DNA of 64,000 nt, from the NCBI GenBank assembly GCA_021234155.1, contig JAJEKV010000017.1, positions 15,893,455 to 15,957,454 of the forward strand, read 5' to 3'. Shown piece after piece: positions 11,301-22,960 of this stretch. Under the pieces are notes generated by a model. It searched no databases. It was not told the DNA's origin and saw only the letters and a list, made by a program, of their open reading frames with translations. Position numbers and translations under genes: made by a program. The stretch's first letter is position 1, and each line of letters opens with the position of its first letter. The DNA comes from Isoetes taiwanensis. Taxonomy: Eukaryota > Streptophyta > Lycopodiopsida > Isoetales > Isoetaceae.

Positions 11301-11473
11301 GTAGTGTGATCAATCCCATAAGCCAATTGAAGATTTGCCATAGCCCACTGGACCCAGTTGCGTGGTTAATTGTGTTTCCATATCAATTTTGTTGAAAACA
11401 ATTTAAATCACCATTGATCTACTCTTGCTCTTCTATTAAAAATTATTGATGCAAGATCTTCTGAAAACTCGAA

Positions 11474-12040
11474 AATCCCATCGATCCGAGCCCTCGGATC
11501 GAAATTCTAGAGGGGGCGAGCATGCATGTCTTGCATGCATGCATGCGGTGCATGCCTTCTCTAGTTGGGAGATCGCTATATTATGCGAGGTTCTTCATCA
11601 ACGTCTCGTCGACGCTTCCTCTTCTCTCTCACCAGTACCCTATTCTCTATTCTTTGAAACCATGCAGGGGAGGGGCTTCTCCTGCCTGGATTGACCAATT
11701 TGGCGTTTTTTTCATGCTGTGGCATGTCCTTTCTCCGCCTTGCCTCTTCTTTAGATATAATCCTTTGACCTTCGTCTTCGATCCCGTTTTGATAAGGAAG
11801 TTCTCTTCTATTCGGGAGGTTTTTGTCATTTTCATGTGAGCCTGATTCTAGAATCCCATCGATCCGAGCCCTCGGATCGAAATTCTAGAGGAGGCGAGCA
11901 TGCATGTCTTGCATGCATGCATGCATGCGGTGCATGCCTTCTCCGGTTGGGAGATCACTATATTAGGCGAGGTTCTTCATCAACATCTCATCGGCGCTTC
12001 CTCTTCTCTCTCAGCAGTACCTTATTCTCTATTCTTTGAA
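11474..12040. repeat. Direct repeat pair of about 189 bp containing small palindromes
   Basis: 11474-11662 and 11852-12040 are nearly identical, offset 378 bp. Each contains the palindrome ATCCGAGCCCTCGGAT and a GCATGC-rich run. The spacer starting with tattcgggaggtttttgtc near 11812 is also repeated near 12566, so the array partly extends right. Confidence 0.85.
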
Positions 12041-13083
12041 ACCCACCCTCCCCCCTCCCCCTCCCCCTTAATTATTTAATGTATTTATCGCCTGACAAGC
12101 ATGACCAGCCCCTCTATTTGAAGAGGTTTTTGTTTTGTTGTCGCGTGGCACACGTGATCAGCCCCTCCACTTTGGGAGGTTTGTTTTGTCACATTTGTTT
12201 TAGTGTTGGTGATGTGCAGGTACAGGTTGGCAAGCGGCAGTAGCTTCGACTTCTCCATTCGTGGGTTTTGGGAGCAAATACTCAGCCTTACGTTTGTCCA
12301 AGCCCCTTGTCGAAGGCCTCGAAAACCTGAAAGGGCAGGCCCTAGTTTTTCCTCGAGCTTATTACCGAAACCCTGGGTTTTTTAATCTCGGTAATAAGCT
12401 TTCGGCATGTACACAAACCAAACATCTATTAGCATTGTATTTCATGGGGTCCAAGTTGTATAATTGGACATTCCCTTTATTTTTCTTCATGGGTAGTTCT
12501 CATGTGTGCGGCTACCCACTGTCCACCATTGTAGAAAATCTGCTGAGATGAATGAGAAGCCTATCTATTCGGGAGGTTTTTGTCGTTTTCATGCGAGCCC
12601 CATTCTAGAATTCCACATTTCATGCCAATTTGTATCAGAACAAAGGTATTTGATTCTTCTGGAAACCATAGGCAATGGAATTATCAACAAAATATGAATT
12701 CTCTATTCCTTGAATTGGATCAAAGAAGTCAGAGGCCACATTACCGTAAAATACCAGTGTTTGCCAGAAAACTGTTGGAGCAGAATCTCAAATTGCTTCA
12801 TAAAGATTGGGCTAATGGATAAAATTTGTAAGTGAATTATCTTTATGTGGAATAAAGATTAGAATTTTATGTGTATTCTATGGTAGATTGGTAATTACAA
12901 TACAACATAATAGGCTTGAAGATGGTATACTAGATGTGAATGCCTCTTGGTAGATTGGCCTAATTGTGTCTGCAGCACAATAGGCTTGAACAAGAGTGCA
13001 TGGTGTATACGTTTAAAGAGTGATAATTGTGACTGCAACACAATAGACCTGACAAAAGTTGCTATTGCATAGATACAATCAAG
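12041..13083. other. Unassigned stretch with weak repeats
   Basis: Open frames at 12261-12551 and 12580-12822 have no recognisable domain. The motif acaataggcttgaa recurs at about 12905, 12977 and 13040. No gene can be supported. Confidence 0.4.
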
Positions 13084-13088
13084 TAGTA

Positions 13089-13852
13089 TGTAACGGGCCC
13101 ATGGTAGACCGCTCGAGTATTCGAACCTTGAATGTGCATGTGGGGCGTTCCCGAGACACCGGCATAAATGGGTAGAAGCGACTACTCATAAACGTCTAGA
13201 CGATTTTGCCCAGTTGGTTAAGGGCATGTCGGTTAGGAACGTTACATTTGGTATCAGAGCAAGTCTCGAGTTCGAGTCTCCATGGGTGCCTATATGCATG
13301 GGTAATTTGCAAAGATTTGGTAATTGTTGTGACATGGTATAGCCTTGGATGCTCGAGGACGAGCATAGTTCTAGTGGGAGAGACTGTAACGGGCCCATGG
13401 TAGACCGCTCGAGTATTCGAACCTTGAATGTGCCTGTGGGGCGTTCCCGAGACACCGAGACACCCATAAATGGGTAGAAGCGACTACTTATAAACGTCTA
13501 GACGATTTTGCCCAGTTGGTTAAGGGCATGTCGGTTAGGAACGTTACATTTGGTATCAGAGCAGGTCTCGAGTTCGAGTCTCCATGGGTGCCTATATGCA
13601 TGGGTAATTTGCAAAGACTTGGTAATTATTGTGACATGGTATAGCCTTGGATGCTCGAGGACGAGCATAGTTCTAGTGCGAGAGACTGTAACGGGCCCAT
13701 GGTAGACCGCTCGAGTATTCGAACCTTGAATGTGCCTGTGGGGCGTTCCCGAGACACCGAGACACCGACATAAATGGGTAGAAGCGACTACTCATAAACG
13801 TCTAGACGATTTTGCCCAGTTGGTTAAGGGCATGTCGGTTAGGAACGTTACA
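13089..13852 (+). mobile_element. TRIM retrotransposon with three LTRs
   Basis: Three near-identical LTRs lie at 13089-13246, 13385-13548 and 13687-13852. Each begins TGTAAC and ends GTTACA. LTR1 and LTR2 are each followed by tt and then TGGTATCAGAGC (13249-13260 and 13551-13562), which is complementary to the 3' end of initiator Met tRNA. The two internal regions are 138 bp each and end in a purine run before the next LTR. The whole unit is flanked by a perfect 5 bp duplication, tagta (13084-13088 and 13853-13857). There is no coding capacity, so the element must have moved with another element's enzymes. LTR2 and LTR3 share a gagacac duplication that LTR1 lacks. Confidence 0.93.
13206..13279 (+). 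promoter_or_regulatory. tRNA-like A-box/B-box pair across the LTR-PBS junction
   Basis: TTGCCCAGTTGG (13206-13217) matches 11 of 12 positions of a tRNA A box. AGTTCGAGTCT (13269-13279) matches 9 of 11 of a B box. The spacing of about 51 bp is within the tRNA range. The pair recurs in the second unit at 13508-13581. It may be a working RNA polymerase III promoter or a chance likeness. Confidence 0.35.
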
Positions 13853-14050
13853 TAGTACCACAGAGGCACGAAAGCTAATAATGTACCACGGAGGTACGAG
13901 GGATATGTGGTAATATTGAAGTACAAGAATATCCATAATTCTTTCTGAACTTTGCAGGATTATGAAATATCCAAGTTATCAATGATCGCAGATGATCTAC
14001 CTTGAAAAGGGATGGACTGAAATGAAGCGTAGGAGTGGTCCACGTTGAAT

Positions 14051-14096
14051 GGGACGGACAGACGGACGGACGGACGGACGGACAGACAGACGGAGG
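14051..14096. repeat. GGAC/AGAC microsatellite
   Basis: A run of ggac and agac units with single-base changes. The Pro/Ser/Val-rich minus frame at 13875-14222 is a translation of this run. Confidence 0.9.
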
Positions 14097-14234
14097 AATA
14101 CAGCAAATTCTATGTAAATATTTTTCTATATGGTTCACCAATAATACATGTAAAAGAGGCATGCAATAATTACGAAACCATTGTGATTGGTATCTAAAAT
14201 ATCTAAGACTAAAAAAGAGCATACCTTAATTGAA

Positions 14235-14860
14235 GATCTTCATATTAAAGATGACTAATGAAAATAGTAAGGGGTCTTGTGGAAGGGCCTATTATTTAAA
14301 GGAGGACTGCAACATTAATTGATGGTGTCGTAGCTATAAAGGCGGAGATATTGAGCAAATTAGAATATAAGGACAAACGTTGCAAAAGGACCTTTATTAA
14401 CAGAAAGTAGCAAACGTCCTTTATATGGAAAAGGAGGCAGCATCAATGAAGAAAAAAAAGAGTCGAATACTGTGAACAAACTATCGAACATAAGGAACCA
14501 GAATTTCAGCGACAATACTTGCAGTGACCCAGAACTTTTGTAGCAGTATAGCTGTGATTGAATATATGTGACTTGTTATGAGGAGATCCAACAAAGTAAT
14601 TGACTGTATATATCTTCTACGGACTCTCAGTACTGTAGCAAATCAGAGTTTGATGCCAACAACCAGCTTTGAACCAGTTTAGAGATGAAGGATACTCGAG
14701 ACAGATGTATAGGGATGCGAATCGTCCAGAGAATCGTATTAAAGACCCTTGCCAAATACATAGCCGGCTTACATAATCCTTTTTCAAATCCTAAGCCAGT
14801 GTATTTTTTCCATTTGATCAGATGCTACGTAGAGTAGTGTGATCAACGGGCGCATGTATA
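14235..14860 (+). repeat. Dispersed repeat, copy 2 of the 10725-11300 sequence
   Basis: Same order of segments as copy 1, with frequent substitutions and small indels. The two copies bracket the region that contains the TRIM element. Confidence 0.75.
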
Positions 14861-16435
14861 TCTATAATGGGATGTGGTTTTTCCGGACATAATTTTAGCG
14901 ATTTTTCCTAACATGCCCATCCCATAGCCATTGCATAGCCATCCAGCCATCCATGCGCCCGTGATGGTCTTCCGGGGGGTCATCGATGCCCCCATCATGT
15001 GGTTTATCCAGACAGCGCAGGTCGTTAATGATTAATGCGAGTTCCTGGAGACTGCTGTAGCTGTGAAGGAGATCCACCTTCAGATAAATGACCTTGAAGA
15101 GCCTCAGATTAAAGGCCAAAAAACTCCAGACACCGTAGCTGCATCTACCAAAAAAAAAAATCTCTCCCCTGCCCCTGCCCTAGCTGGCTCTCGTTGCTGT
15201 GTCCACCGTCCCAGCTGCTCTTCCGTCCCAAAAAGGTCTCTTATTTACGCCTTCTATTTTTATAGCTTTTTCATAGGTGGCCTTATTTACGCCTTCTATT
15301 TTTATAGCTTTTTTATAGGTGGCCTTTTTTTTTCCCTTTTTCAATGGCCTACAACCCCAAAAATACCCATATTTCTTAATTAACCTTTTTTCCCCCAAAA
15401 AGAAAAGGGAAAAACCATTTGCCAATGTAATCAGAGGCTCACAACTCCGGCATCTTATGACACTCAAGGGGCTGCTCAACTACAACATCAACCTAGATTG
15501 TTTTTTCCTCGGAAGAGGCAATCCTTCTCTATACAAATAGCCCAAGGGGGCCGTGGCATGACGAAAAGATTCTTTACCTTTAATTCTGCTACCAAATGCG
15601 AAGTAGAAATAGTTGAACGCGGGGTAGAAACAGGATAAAAATATGAGTAGAAACATCGACAAGCATGACGGGTTTTCAGAAAAAGAAACACAGACACATG
15701 TCAAGCCATAGTTGGACACAGTGGGCAGAACTATGGTAAGGATTCTTTCCATTAATGTCATGCTGTACATGCCATAATTTAGATTTAAGTTGTTTGGTTT
15801 TTAGATTTCCCACAAATGCACTAGAAATATCACTGATGCAAAAGGGGTGAGTATGCCAATGGGTAAAATGTTTCTTGGCTATTGCAAAGTGATGTACGGC
15901 TTTTATCAATCAGCTTAGGCAAACATTACCAAACTAAACTATTAATATCACCATCCAACCCAATATGATGGAGACAGTTCGAGGCTTCGCCGATACAAGC
16001 AAGCATGCTTGAAAATTATCCAGTCGAAAACGTAACCATCAAATTGTAACACTAAGTTGCAGCATACGTCCCACTGGCACAGGATGAAGCCACTTCCCAG
16101 TAAAAAAAGAAGCAGTCTACAACTAACATGTTATTGACGTCCATTTTTTGCATGAACATCAAACAACATTTCTTTCATATACACAAGGATCAGAGCACAG
16201 TCCTCAAACTGCGTTCAGTTGTTACTATCATATGCACATATGGCAGATAATGAAGGAGGTATTCATTATCTTACCATCTTAAAGATCTGCAATTTGCAGC
16301 TACTTTAACAAACTGTTCATGTAGACCAATGACTTGCCGCTATAACATTTGAAACGTCATAGGAGACTCAGCTTCAAAACACCGAGTTAGATTTCAGACT
16401 TCATGCACTTAGCAAGCATTCATAAGTTCCAGATT
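14861..16435. other. No gene recognised; one 42 bp tandem duplication
   Basis: 15240-15281 and 15282-15323 are a 42 bp tandem repeat containing cgccttctatttttatagc. The part nearest 16435 is probably the 3' UTR and downstream flank of the reticulon-like gene. Open frames here have no domain. Confidence 0.5.
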
Positions 16436-18876
16436 TCACCTATGCAAGAACCTAGCAAACTGCTGCCCTTCGTCAAATCTCAAAGTCTGTTGGTAGTGGC
16501 GCATGGCAACAATCAGAATAAAACCTGGACAACCAGAAATAAAGGTTATACATCAGATAGAAGATTGAAACAAGAACATTCCTCATACCAAACCAAAGAC
16601 GTGCAGATAGGCTAGACAAGTTCCAAACTACAAGAAAAGCTGCAACAAGAGCAGCTTTTTTGTGAGAACAGCTATCCCATACTGTTAAAACATGGTTGAA
16701 GATTCCTTGACCTGCAAATAGAAAATCAGTGTAATGGTTAGGTTGAGTAATGCTATCTGTATCTGGGATATAAGTAAGAAGTGGATGTATACCATGTTCA
16801 TTAAGTTGCCTTGAGTAGCAAAGATAGCATTTTGGTATAACAAAAGCACCAAAGTATGCTGCATTAAAATATCAGTACCACTTTCAAAATTTTGTTTACC
16901 ACTGAATGTCTCAGGAATATATGGTGGTTTAATTATTCACATACCAAACCGTACAAGGTTGCTAAGTGACATCCAATATCCAGCTTGAGCAAGAAGCCAA
17001 AGCACCGCAGCAACCTATTGAAGAACATTTAGCCTTTACACATCTAGCAATTACACATCTATCCAATTGAAAGGAATTTGTAAAGCATTAAAGGCAGAGC
17101 AAATTCAAATGGTATTACCTTCAAAGTCACCCCAGGATCTCCACCAAAAAGCTGAGAAAACTTCATTAAGACTGCATTCACAACAGGTAGAATTCTTTTA
17201 ATGAACTCGAATGCATCTTCTTCACTTAAGCTCCAAGACAATGAATTTCCCGATGCCTGCAACCTGCATTCCACATGCAAGCTATTAAATTTATATATAA
17301 AAAGGGAAGCTACCAGAGTGTTTCAAATAAGAAATCACCTCCACAAAAAATTGCGCACAAAAAACATCCCTGACAAGTATAATAATCCAATATAGGACAT
17401 GATAGTGATCATGCTGCAAGGCCATAGATTAGTTAAAAGTTTCACTGTAGGAACAATCTTTCAAATAAGAAGGATGGAAGGCACAAACTTGCACGGTATG
17501 CCACGCATGTATGATGATGACAACATACAAAAAGATCCTACACCAAAGATCAGGGTTGATCTCGGAATGTTGTGCCACATAAGTATATCGACTGTCAATA
17601 TTACAAGACAAAGTTAATCTTGTTGTATTGCCTTCGGTAAAAGTACTATAAACGAGGTCAGCGTGTATTTTTACCAAGAAAGTTGTATCCATCGTTTAAT
17701 TGACCAGCATTGTCCTCTGCAAATCCAAAACGGAGTCAAACTTACATATCAATAAGTAACCAAGTTATGAGATGATAGCATACAATATAAAGTAAAATTC
17801 AAGACTAGTCTAGAGAACGATCTTCAAAAAGAAAAGGCAGGCCTGTTTACTGAAACAAATACACAAAGTTTGAAAATGTAGGGTAATTAAGACTAACCTC
17901 TTCCTATTTCTTCATAGTCAAATGGATCATGTGCAAGCAATGGAGCTGTAGGCTGGTGAGGGTTAACCATGGGCACTGGCGCAGGCACCGAAACAGGCAC
18001 AGGCATTGCCATTTGCATTTGCATTTGCATTGGCATGGACATTGGCACTGGCATTGAGGCAGGCATTTGTACAGGAACTGAAGCTTCAGTATCCATATAA
18101 ACAGGAACTTGTTCAGTTGCTTCAACAACTATTTTCCGTTTATTTTGTCTCCCTTGCTGTCTACCAGCCTGCCTATGAGCAGCCCCTCTCTTCCCATCTT
18201 GCAGCCTGGCCTCCCCATCTTGGGCATCTTGCATTTCACCCTTCTGTACAGGGCTGCTTTTCCGGCCTTTCCTTGCAACCAGATCAAAAGGGCCATCCCT
18301 ATCTACATTATCCGGAACACCAATCCTACTCAACCTCCATGCCTCAAGGGCTAAATCCGGCACCTCTTCACGGTCTGGTAGAACCCTAACAGTGTTCCGG
18401 CCCTTAGATGTGCCCCTGTCTGTAACCTGGCTCCGGCTTCTTCGTGGTGGGGATACAACCCTCTCAACATCCGCCGGAATGGTGCAGCTCCTCCTCATAA
18501 TCTGGGTTTCATCCTGTTGCCTTTCAATCTTGTCGTACCTTAGCTTTCTTGGGCTTTTTACGGAGCTCCTCTGCGCCTTCCCTTCCTCTGCATTATCTAC
18601 CTTAGAACGGCGAGGACTCTTAGAATCCTTACGATTTCCTGCGCTCCTTCTACTCCCTGCCCTTGACCTTGGAGATCTTAACCCTACTGTCTCCATATCC
18701 ATGGCTGCTACCGTGTTACAAGCACCTTCCATCGCCTCGATTAAAAGCTCTTCCCTTAGGGTGTTAGTTTTCTTACCCTTTTCTGCACTACCCACCATAG
18801 CTACCATACTCATGCTATGAACTTCTTCCACGTCCATTGCAGCAGAGCTATGAGTAACGGCAATTGGTGACATGCC
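16436..18876 (-). CDS. Reticulon-like protein, nine coding exons
   Basis: Exons on the minus strand are 18876-17898, 17716-17675, 17591-17495, 17413-17339, 17263-17119, 17014-16945, 16858-16793, about 16711-16588 and 16524-16436. All introns are GT-AG (63-181 bp) and phases join to about 561 residues ending in a TGA. The start MSPIAVTH is the first ATG of a frame that is open further upstream. The N-terminal 325 residues are Arg/Ser-rich, followed by Gln/Arg-rich and Met/Pro-rich stretches. The C-terminal 235 residues form a reticulon domain: DILMWHNIPRSTLIFGVGSF, YIGLLYLSGMFF, a GDPGVTLKVAAVLWLLAQAG segment, FGAFVIPKCYLCYS, and an SCSHKKAALVAAF helix. Reticulons shape endoplasmic-reticulum tubules through hairpin membrane segments. 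The long N-terminal extension resembles the plant RTNLB17/18 subgroup. The exon 3 donor (GTGCAAG) is inferred from phase. No stop or frameshift was found. Confidence 0.87.
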
Positions 18877-19900
18877 CGATTTGCAGGATCGACAAATTAG
18901 GTGCTTGTTCTTGAAGACAGCAGACCGTTTGCTTCGATTAAACGCATGCAAAGAAGAATCTGCTCAAGCTAAAGATTTAGGCCGCAATTTAAACAGATTT
19001 TTGGCTCAATCGAAAAGCAGATTTCTGCCGCATCACTGGTTCCGGCGCCCAGATCGTGCTGCAGCAAATCTGAAGCAACATTTTAGGGCAAAGTTCTGCA
19101 AAGGGGGCCTCTGTACTAGAGCGTTCTTCGAAACGCAAGCGGTTGGGATTTTTCCACCCGGAGTGCGAGCCATGTTGGCCGTTGGATGTACCACCTGGAC
19201 ATGAAAATAGCCGTTGGTTCATGTTTCAAACCTTCGTCATCTTTTAATATTCATTTTTATTTACCATGGTAAGTTTTGCGTATTTATTATTCTATTTACT
19301 ATAGGTCTTCTATGGTCCATTCCACAAGAAACCCAACACTATTGTCTTCCTTATCTAGGTTATGTCGATGTCTAATGTGTATTCCGGTCGTCATCATTGT
19401 TCCTTCAAACCAAAGGTGGATTTTTCTTTCTCTTTTATTTTATTCTATTCTATTCTTTAGAATTTAAACACGCCTCTTATAGCTGGAAGAAGAAGCAAAC
19501 ACTCCTAACACTTGACATTGTTGTCGGTCCTGTTTGTCGTATCTTGTTTGTCGTATCTCTGGCTCGTCAATATGTCCCGAGATATTGTTGTCAACCATGA
19601 GATTTTTCTCATGTTACTTTCTAACATGTATCTAATCACGAGGTTGCATGCAATCTCATATAATGACACAAAACCAATAGTTAATGTCATATTGAGCTAA
19701 GCATTTACGTATCGTCCCTCTCGCATGCACGCAATCATCTCCCTCCCTTCCCTCTCATTACTATGCTACATGTGCTTGGCATTGCCACGTTTTATGATAG
19801 AGCTCTGTTTACTGACAAATGAATATGTCAAAGGCGTTTGGTAGTTATGGAATTTGGTCAATTGAATGCAACTTCCTCTTAGGCATGCATGCATTGCTTC
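18877..19900. other. Upstream flank of the reticulon-like gene; no other gene seen
   Basis: The stretch up to about 19220 is probably the 5' UTR and promoter. Beyond it there is only AT-rich sequence with short open frames. Confidence 0.5.

Positions 19901-19985
<85 letters not shown>
19901..19985. repeat. (TCTA)n microsatellite, about 21 units
   Basis: Uninterrupted tetranucleotide run. The Ser/Ile/Tyr-Leu repeat frame at 19819-20040 is an artefact of it. Confidence 0.97.
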
Positions 19986-20076
19986 ACTAGAGGTTTTGAC
20001 TAGCATTGCCACGCAACATAAGCATGGATGTGTCAAATAAAGAAGGGCAGTGAATTATGCGAGCGTGAGTTAAAAA

Positions 20077-20104
20077 ATAATAATAATAATAATAATAATA
20101 ATAT
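20077..20104. repeat. (AAT)n microsatellite
   Basis: About nine units of the trinucleotide, followed by a short TA run. Confidence 0.95.
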
Positions 20105-20404
20105 TATATATATACAAGAATTTAGCGCCGGCAGAGCCAGCGCCCTATGCACGAGATGAAGCCTAGTCAAATTATTGGTCAACTTGGTGAACTCCCTAGG
20201 CGAATTGTCCTTCAAGTTTTGGTGAAATGACTGTGAAATCCGTGATCTAATATTTGGTCAAACTTTAGGTCAACTTCCCATTTAATCTATATTCAAATGT
20301 CCAAGTAGCTTGTAATCAATACTCTGTCAACTGCGGCTTGGTTTGACTATGAAAGACGGGCACAGTGAACTTGGCTTAACCTTTTGGCCGCGGTCGTAGT
20401 GATA

Positions 20405-20850
20405 GAATGAATATGTAGCAAAATAACAGGGGGTTCTAGGGGGATTTGATATGGATATAATTCCCGAAACCATAGACCATATCCCTAAAACAATTCAATA
20501 GGTTATTATAAAAAAAGCATAGATTTAAGATAAAAATAGTCACGTTAGCTCACTTGTTAGATTAGTTAAAGTAGTCTTATTAGGACATTGAGTTATTTTG
20601 GTAGAGATTCGAGCTCCCATATTTCATATTCTAAAACCTTAAGCGAAGCCGTATAGAGACTCGATATACCATCAGAACCTTAGGCAAACTCGTATTTGAC
20701 ATCTCAAAATCATAAGCGCCCCCAATCATAAATGAGCATAAACTATATCCCTAAAACAATTCAATGGGTTATTATAAAAGAAAATTTAAGATAAAAAATA
20801 GTCACCTTAGCTCATTCGTTAAATTGATTAAAGTAGTCTTATTAGGAATA
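20405..20850. repeat. Imperfect direct repeats of about 100 bp
   Basis: The segment with ccctaaaacaattcaat followed by aagtagtcttattagga occurs at about 20482-20585 and 20752-20845. Both copies are followed or preceded by gaatatgtagca(a/t)aataacaggggg. This is part of a larger unclassified repeat. Confidence 0.7.
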
Positions 20851-21055
20851 TGTAGCATAATAACAGGGGGTTTTCTTTGTGTTTTTGTACGCTTTTCACA
20901 AAGGTTTTCCTAAGATTTCATGGCGTATTCGAATGGATGTACTAATGCGTACATCTAGAGTGCACCATTTCTTAGTCGTTGATTTAGCTTTTTTTTTTTT
21001 CAATGGTCCAACATCCAAGGGCTCACAACAAAAGCCCTCTTTTTATTTTAGGGGC
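20845..21055 (+). repeat. MITE-like repeat, inverted copy at 36190-36530
   Basis: The segment from aatatgtagcataataacag to the poly-T and caacaaaagccctcttttt reappears as its reverse complement at 36.2-36.5 kb, with the same order of sub-segments. No coding sequence is present. Confidence 0.75.
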
Positions 21056-21189
21056 TGAACATGCAAGCCTCGTGGATAGCATTTTAGGGCATTCTTTGCC
21101 CTAAAGCTTGGCCATGAACCACTGTTGGGGTTGGCCGACATCACGGCACATCGGATTTGAAGCAGCGGATTTGCTAACCCATATTTCTG

Positions 21190-21482
21190 GTCTGCAGAAT
21201 ACATCAATATGAAGGATACCCAGCTTTTCGTGTGCACAGACAAAAACAAATATTCTGGTAACTTTCAGAGGCACTGAACTATTCAACGCTTTCGATTGGG
21301 CCACAGATTTCTCCTTCCAGCCTATAGACTTTGGAAAAAATTTCAGCGTTCATGTTGGTTTTCTTACGGGATTATTTAGGGTTAAGGTTGGCCTTCAAAC
21401 CCCCAAACGTTGTGGACTTGGCCACAACATGAGGATTCCAATGCAGTTATGGCTGAGATCCCTCTTTGATTGAACATGATGT
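21190..21482 (+). pseudogene. Class-3 lipase exon relic
   Basis: The plus strand encodes MKDTQLFVCTDKN and, after a one-base frame change near 21245, NILVTFRGTELFNAFDWATD. It goes on through a GKNFSVHVGFLTGL segment to a TGA near 21470. The VTFRGTE-F-A-DW-TDF pattern and the later HVGF are hallmarks of plant class-3 (Fungal_lipase_3) triacylglycerol lipases, such as the oil-body-associated type. The catalytic GHSLGGA segment is not present nearby, and the frame is broken, so this is a fragment. The minus-strand open frames over it are shadows. Confidence 0.6.
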
Positions 21483-21714
21483 AATCCGTTGTTGTAGACG
21501 TGTATAGAGGTGTTTCATGAGTGCGGCTTGCCTTCTAGCACTTTGGAGGTATGTGCAAAACCCCCCAGACTTAGCTTTTCTTCTGCAGCAAAAACCCTTT
21601 CATTCTAGCTCTGTAAGAATAAGGCAGCTGCATGGTTTTTTTTGGACGACCTGCCACAAAAAGGCTTTGAATCAGATGCACTGATGCATCAAACAGCTTT
21701 GGGGACAGAGTATA

Positions 21715-22028
21715 TTCTAGATGAGCATTTAAATCCGGCCATAATCTTGCACCAAGTGCTGTAGATTCGAAAATATTATGTATCATTTGTTAAACAGTGA
21801 TTTATTAAGATGATGCTGGATGTTCTTCTTATGTTCTTTCCATCTCGACATCTTCATAATACAACAAAGTATTTCTGTTATAAGAGTATCTTCTAGATGA
21901 GCATTTAAATCCGGCCATAATCTTGCACCAAGTGCTGTAGATTCGAAAATATTATGTATCATTTGTTAAACAGTGATTTATTAAGATGATGCTGGCTGTT
22001 CTTCTTATGTTCTTTCCATCTCGACATC
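21715..22028. repeat. Tandem duplication of about 138 bp
   Basis: 21715-21852 and 21891-22028 are almost identical (ttctagatgagc to ctcgacatc), separated by 38 bp. Confidence 0.9.
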
Positions 22029-22519
22029 ATGCATGTCTTACAGGATATCTGATTGGCAATTGTATATTATGACCTACTATTATGGCTTCCTCCTAGGTAT
22101 TTGAAGAGATATACAGGCATTTGCAAAGCATATCAAGCATTGCCTTTTGTTTGCTCATGTTGGCTATATGAAAGGTTCCTTAAAATGCAAGATTTATATT
22201 GGACACAATTGAGTATGCACTACTTTATGGCATTTCAAAGATACATTGAGGTAAACTTTGATATGGAAACTGAAGCTCTTAACCATGCTTCAGCTATATT
22301 GCAGCGGGTGAAGTGTTAGCCATACCTTATGGGTGAATTAGTTAGTTCTGGAATTCTACAATGCAGAGTTTAAATTTCTATAGGCCACTATTATTTGCAA
22401 ATGCAACGTGCTTTGCACATACAAGAGCTCCCAAAATCAATACCCACCAGTAGAATTCCTCTATCCGGAGTTATCATATTTCCACTCGAAGCATTAATCC
22501 ATTGCTGCAGCATCAAGTG

Positions 22520-22960
22520 GTTCGTGCTTTTGTTAGGGCCCGAAGGGCCCAAAATTTTTTTTAGTATAACAACCAACACATAACTACCATTAACATTAAT
22601 TAACAAAAACCATTGGGTCCAACACATTTAAATTAAAATCCCCCTTAAAGACCCTTTGGTTTGGGTGCATATTCACACGGGGGGTTACGTAGGGCAGCGA
22701 GAGCCCCAAAAATATATTTACAATACATGTACAAAATTAACACCATTAAGTACATTCTTTCAAATCTTATAGTATTTTGCAAACCTTAATATACAGTATA
22801 CAAAAACTTGTACATGCATACCCCACAAACAAGGATCGCTATGTACGGTCCAGATCTTGGAATAAAGGGCAAAATGCCCATCCGACAGCTCTCGTTGCCC
22901 GGAGTAACCCCCCTGTGAATATGCACCCCCCGTGTGAGTTATTTTCGTAGAGGTTCGAGC
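22520..22960 (-). mobile_element. Non-autonomous DNA element (MITE-like), copy 1
   Basis: The core 22659-22945 starts tttggtttgggtgcatattc and ends with a near-complement, gtgaatatgcacccc, giving inverted terminal arms. The flanking 22520-22658 also matches the second copy, so the element may be larger than the inverted-repeat core. The second copy (35048-35575) is in the opposite orientation. There is no coding frame. Confidence 0.65.

Noticed and set aside
13875-14222. Pro/Ser/Val-rich minus-strand ORF
   Set aside because: It is produced by the GGAC/AGAC microsatellite.
19819-20040. ORF with repeated LS/IY residues
   Set aside because: It is produced by the (TCTA)n microsatellite.
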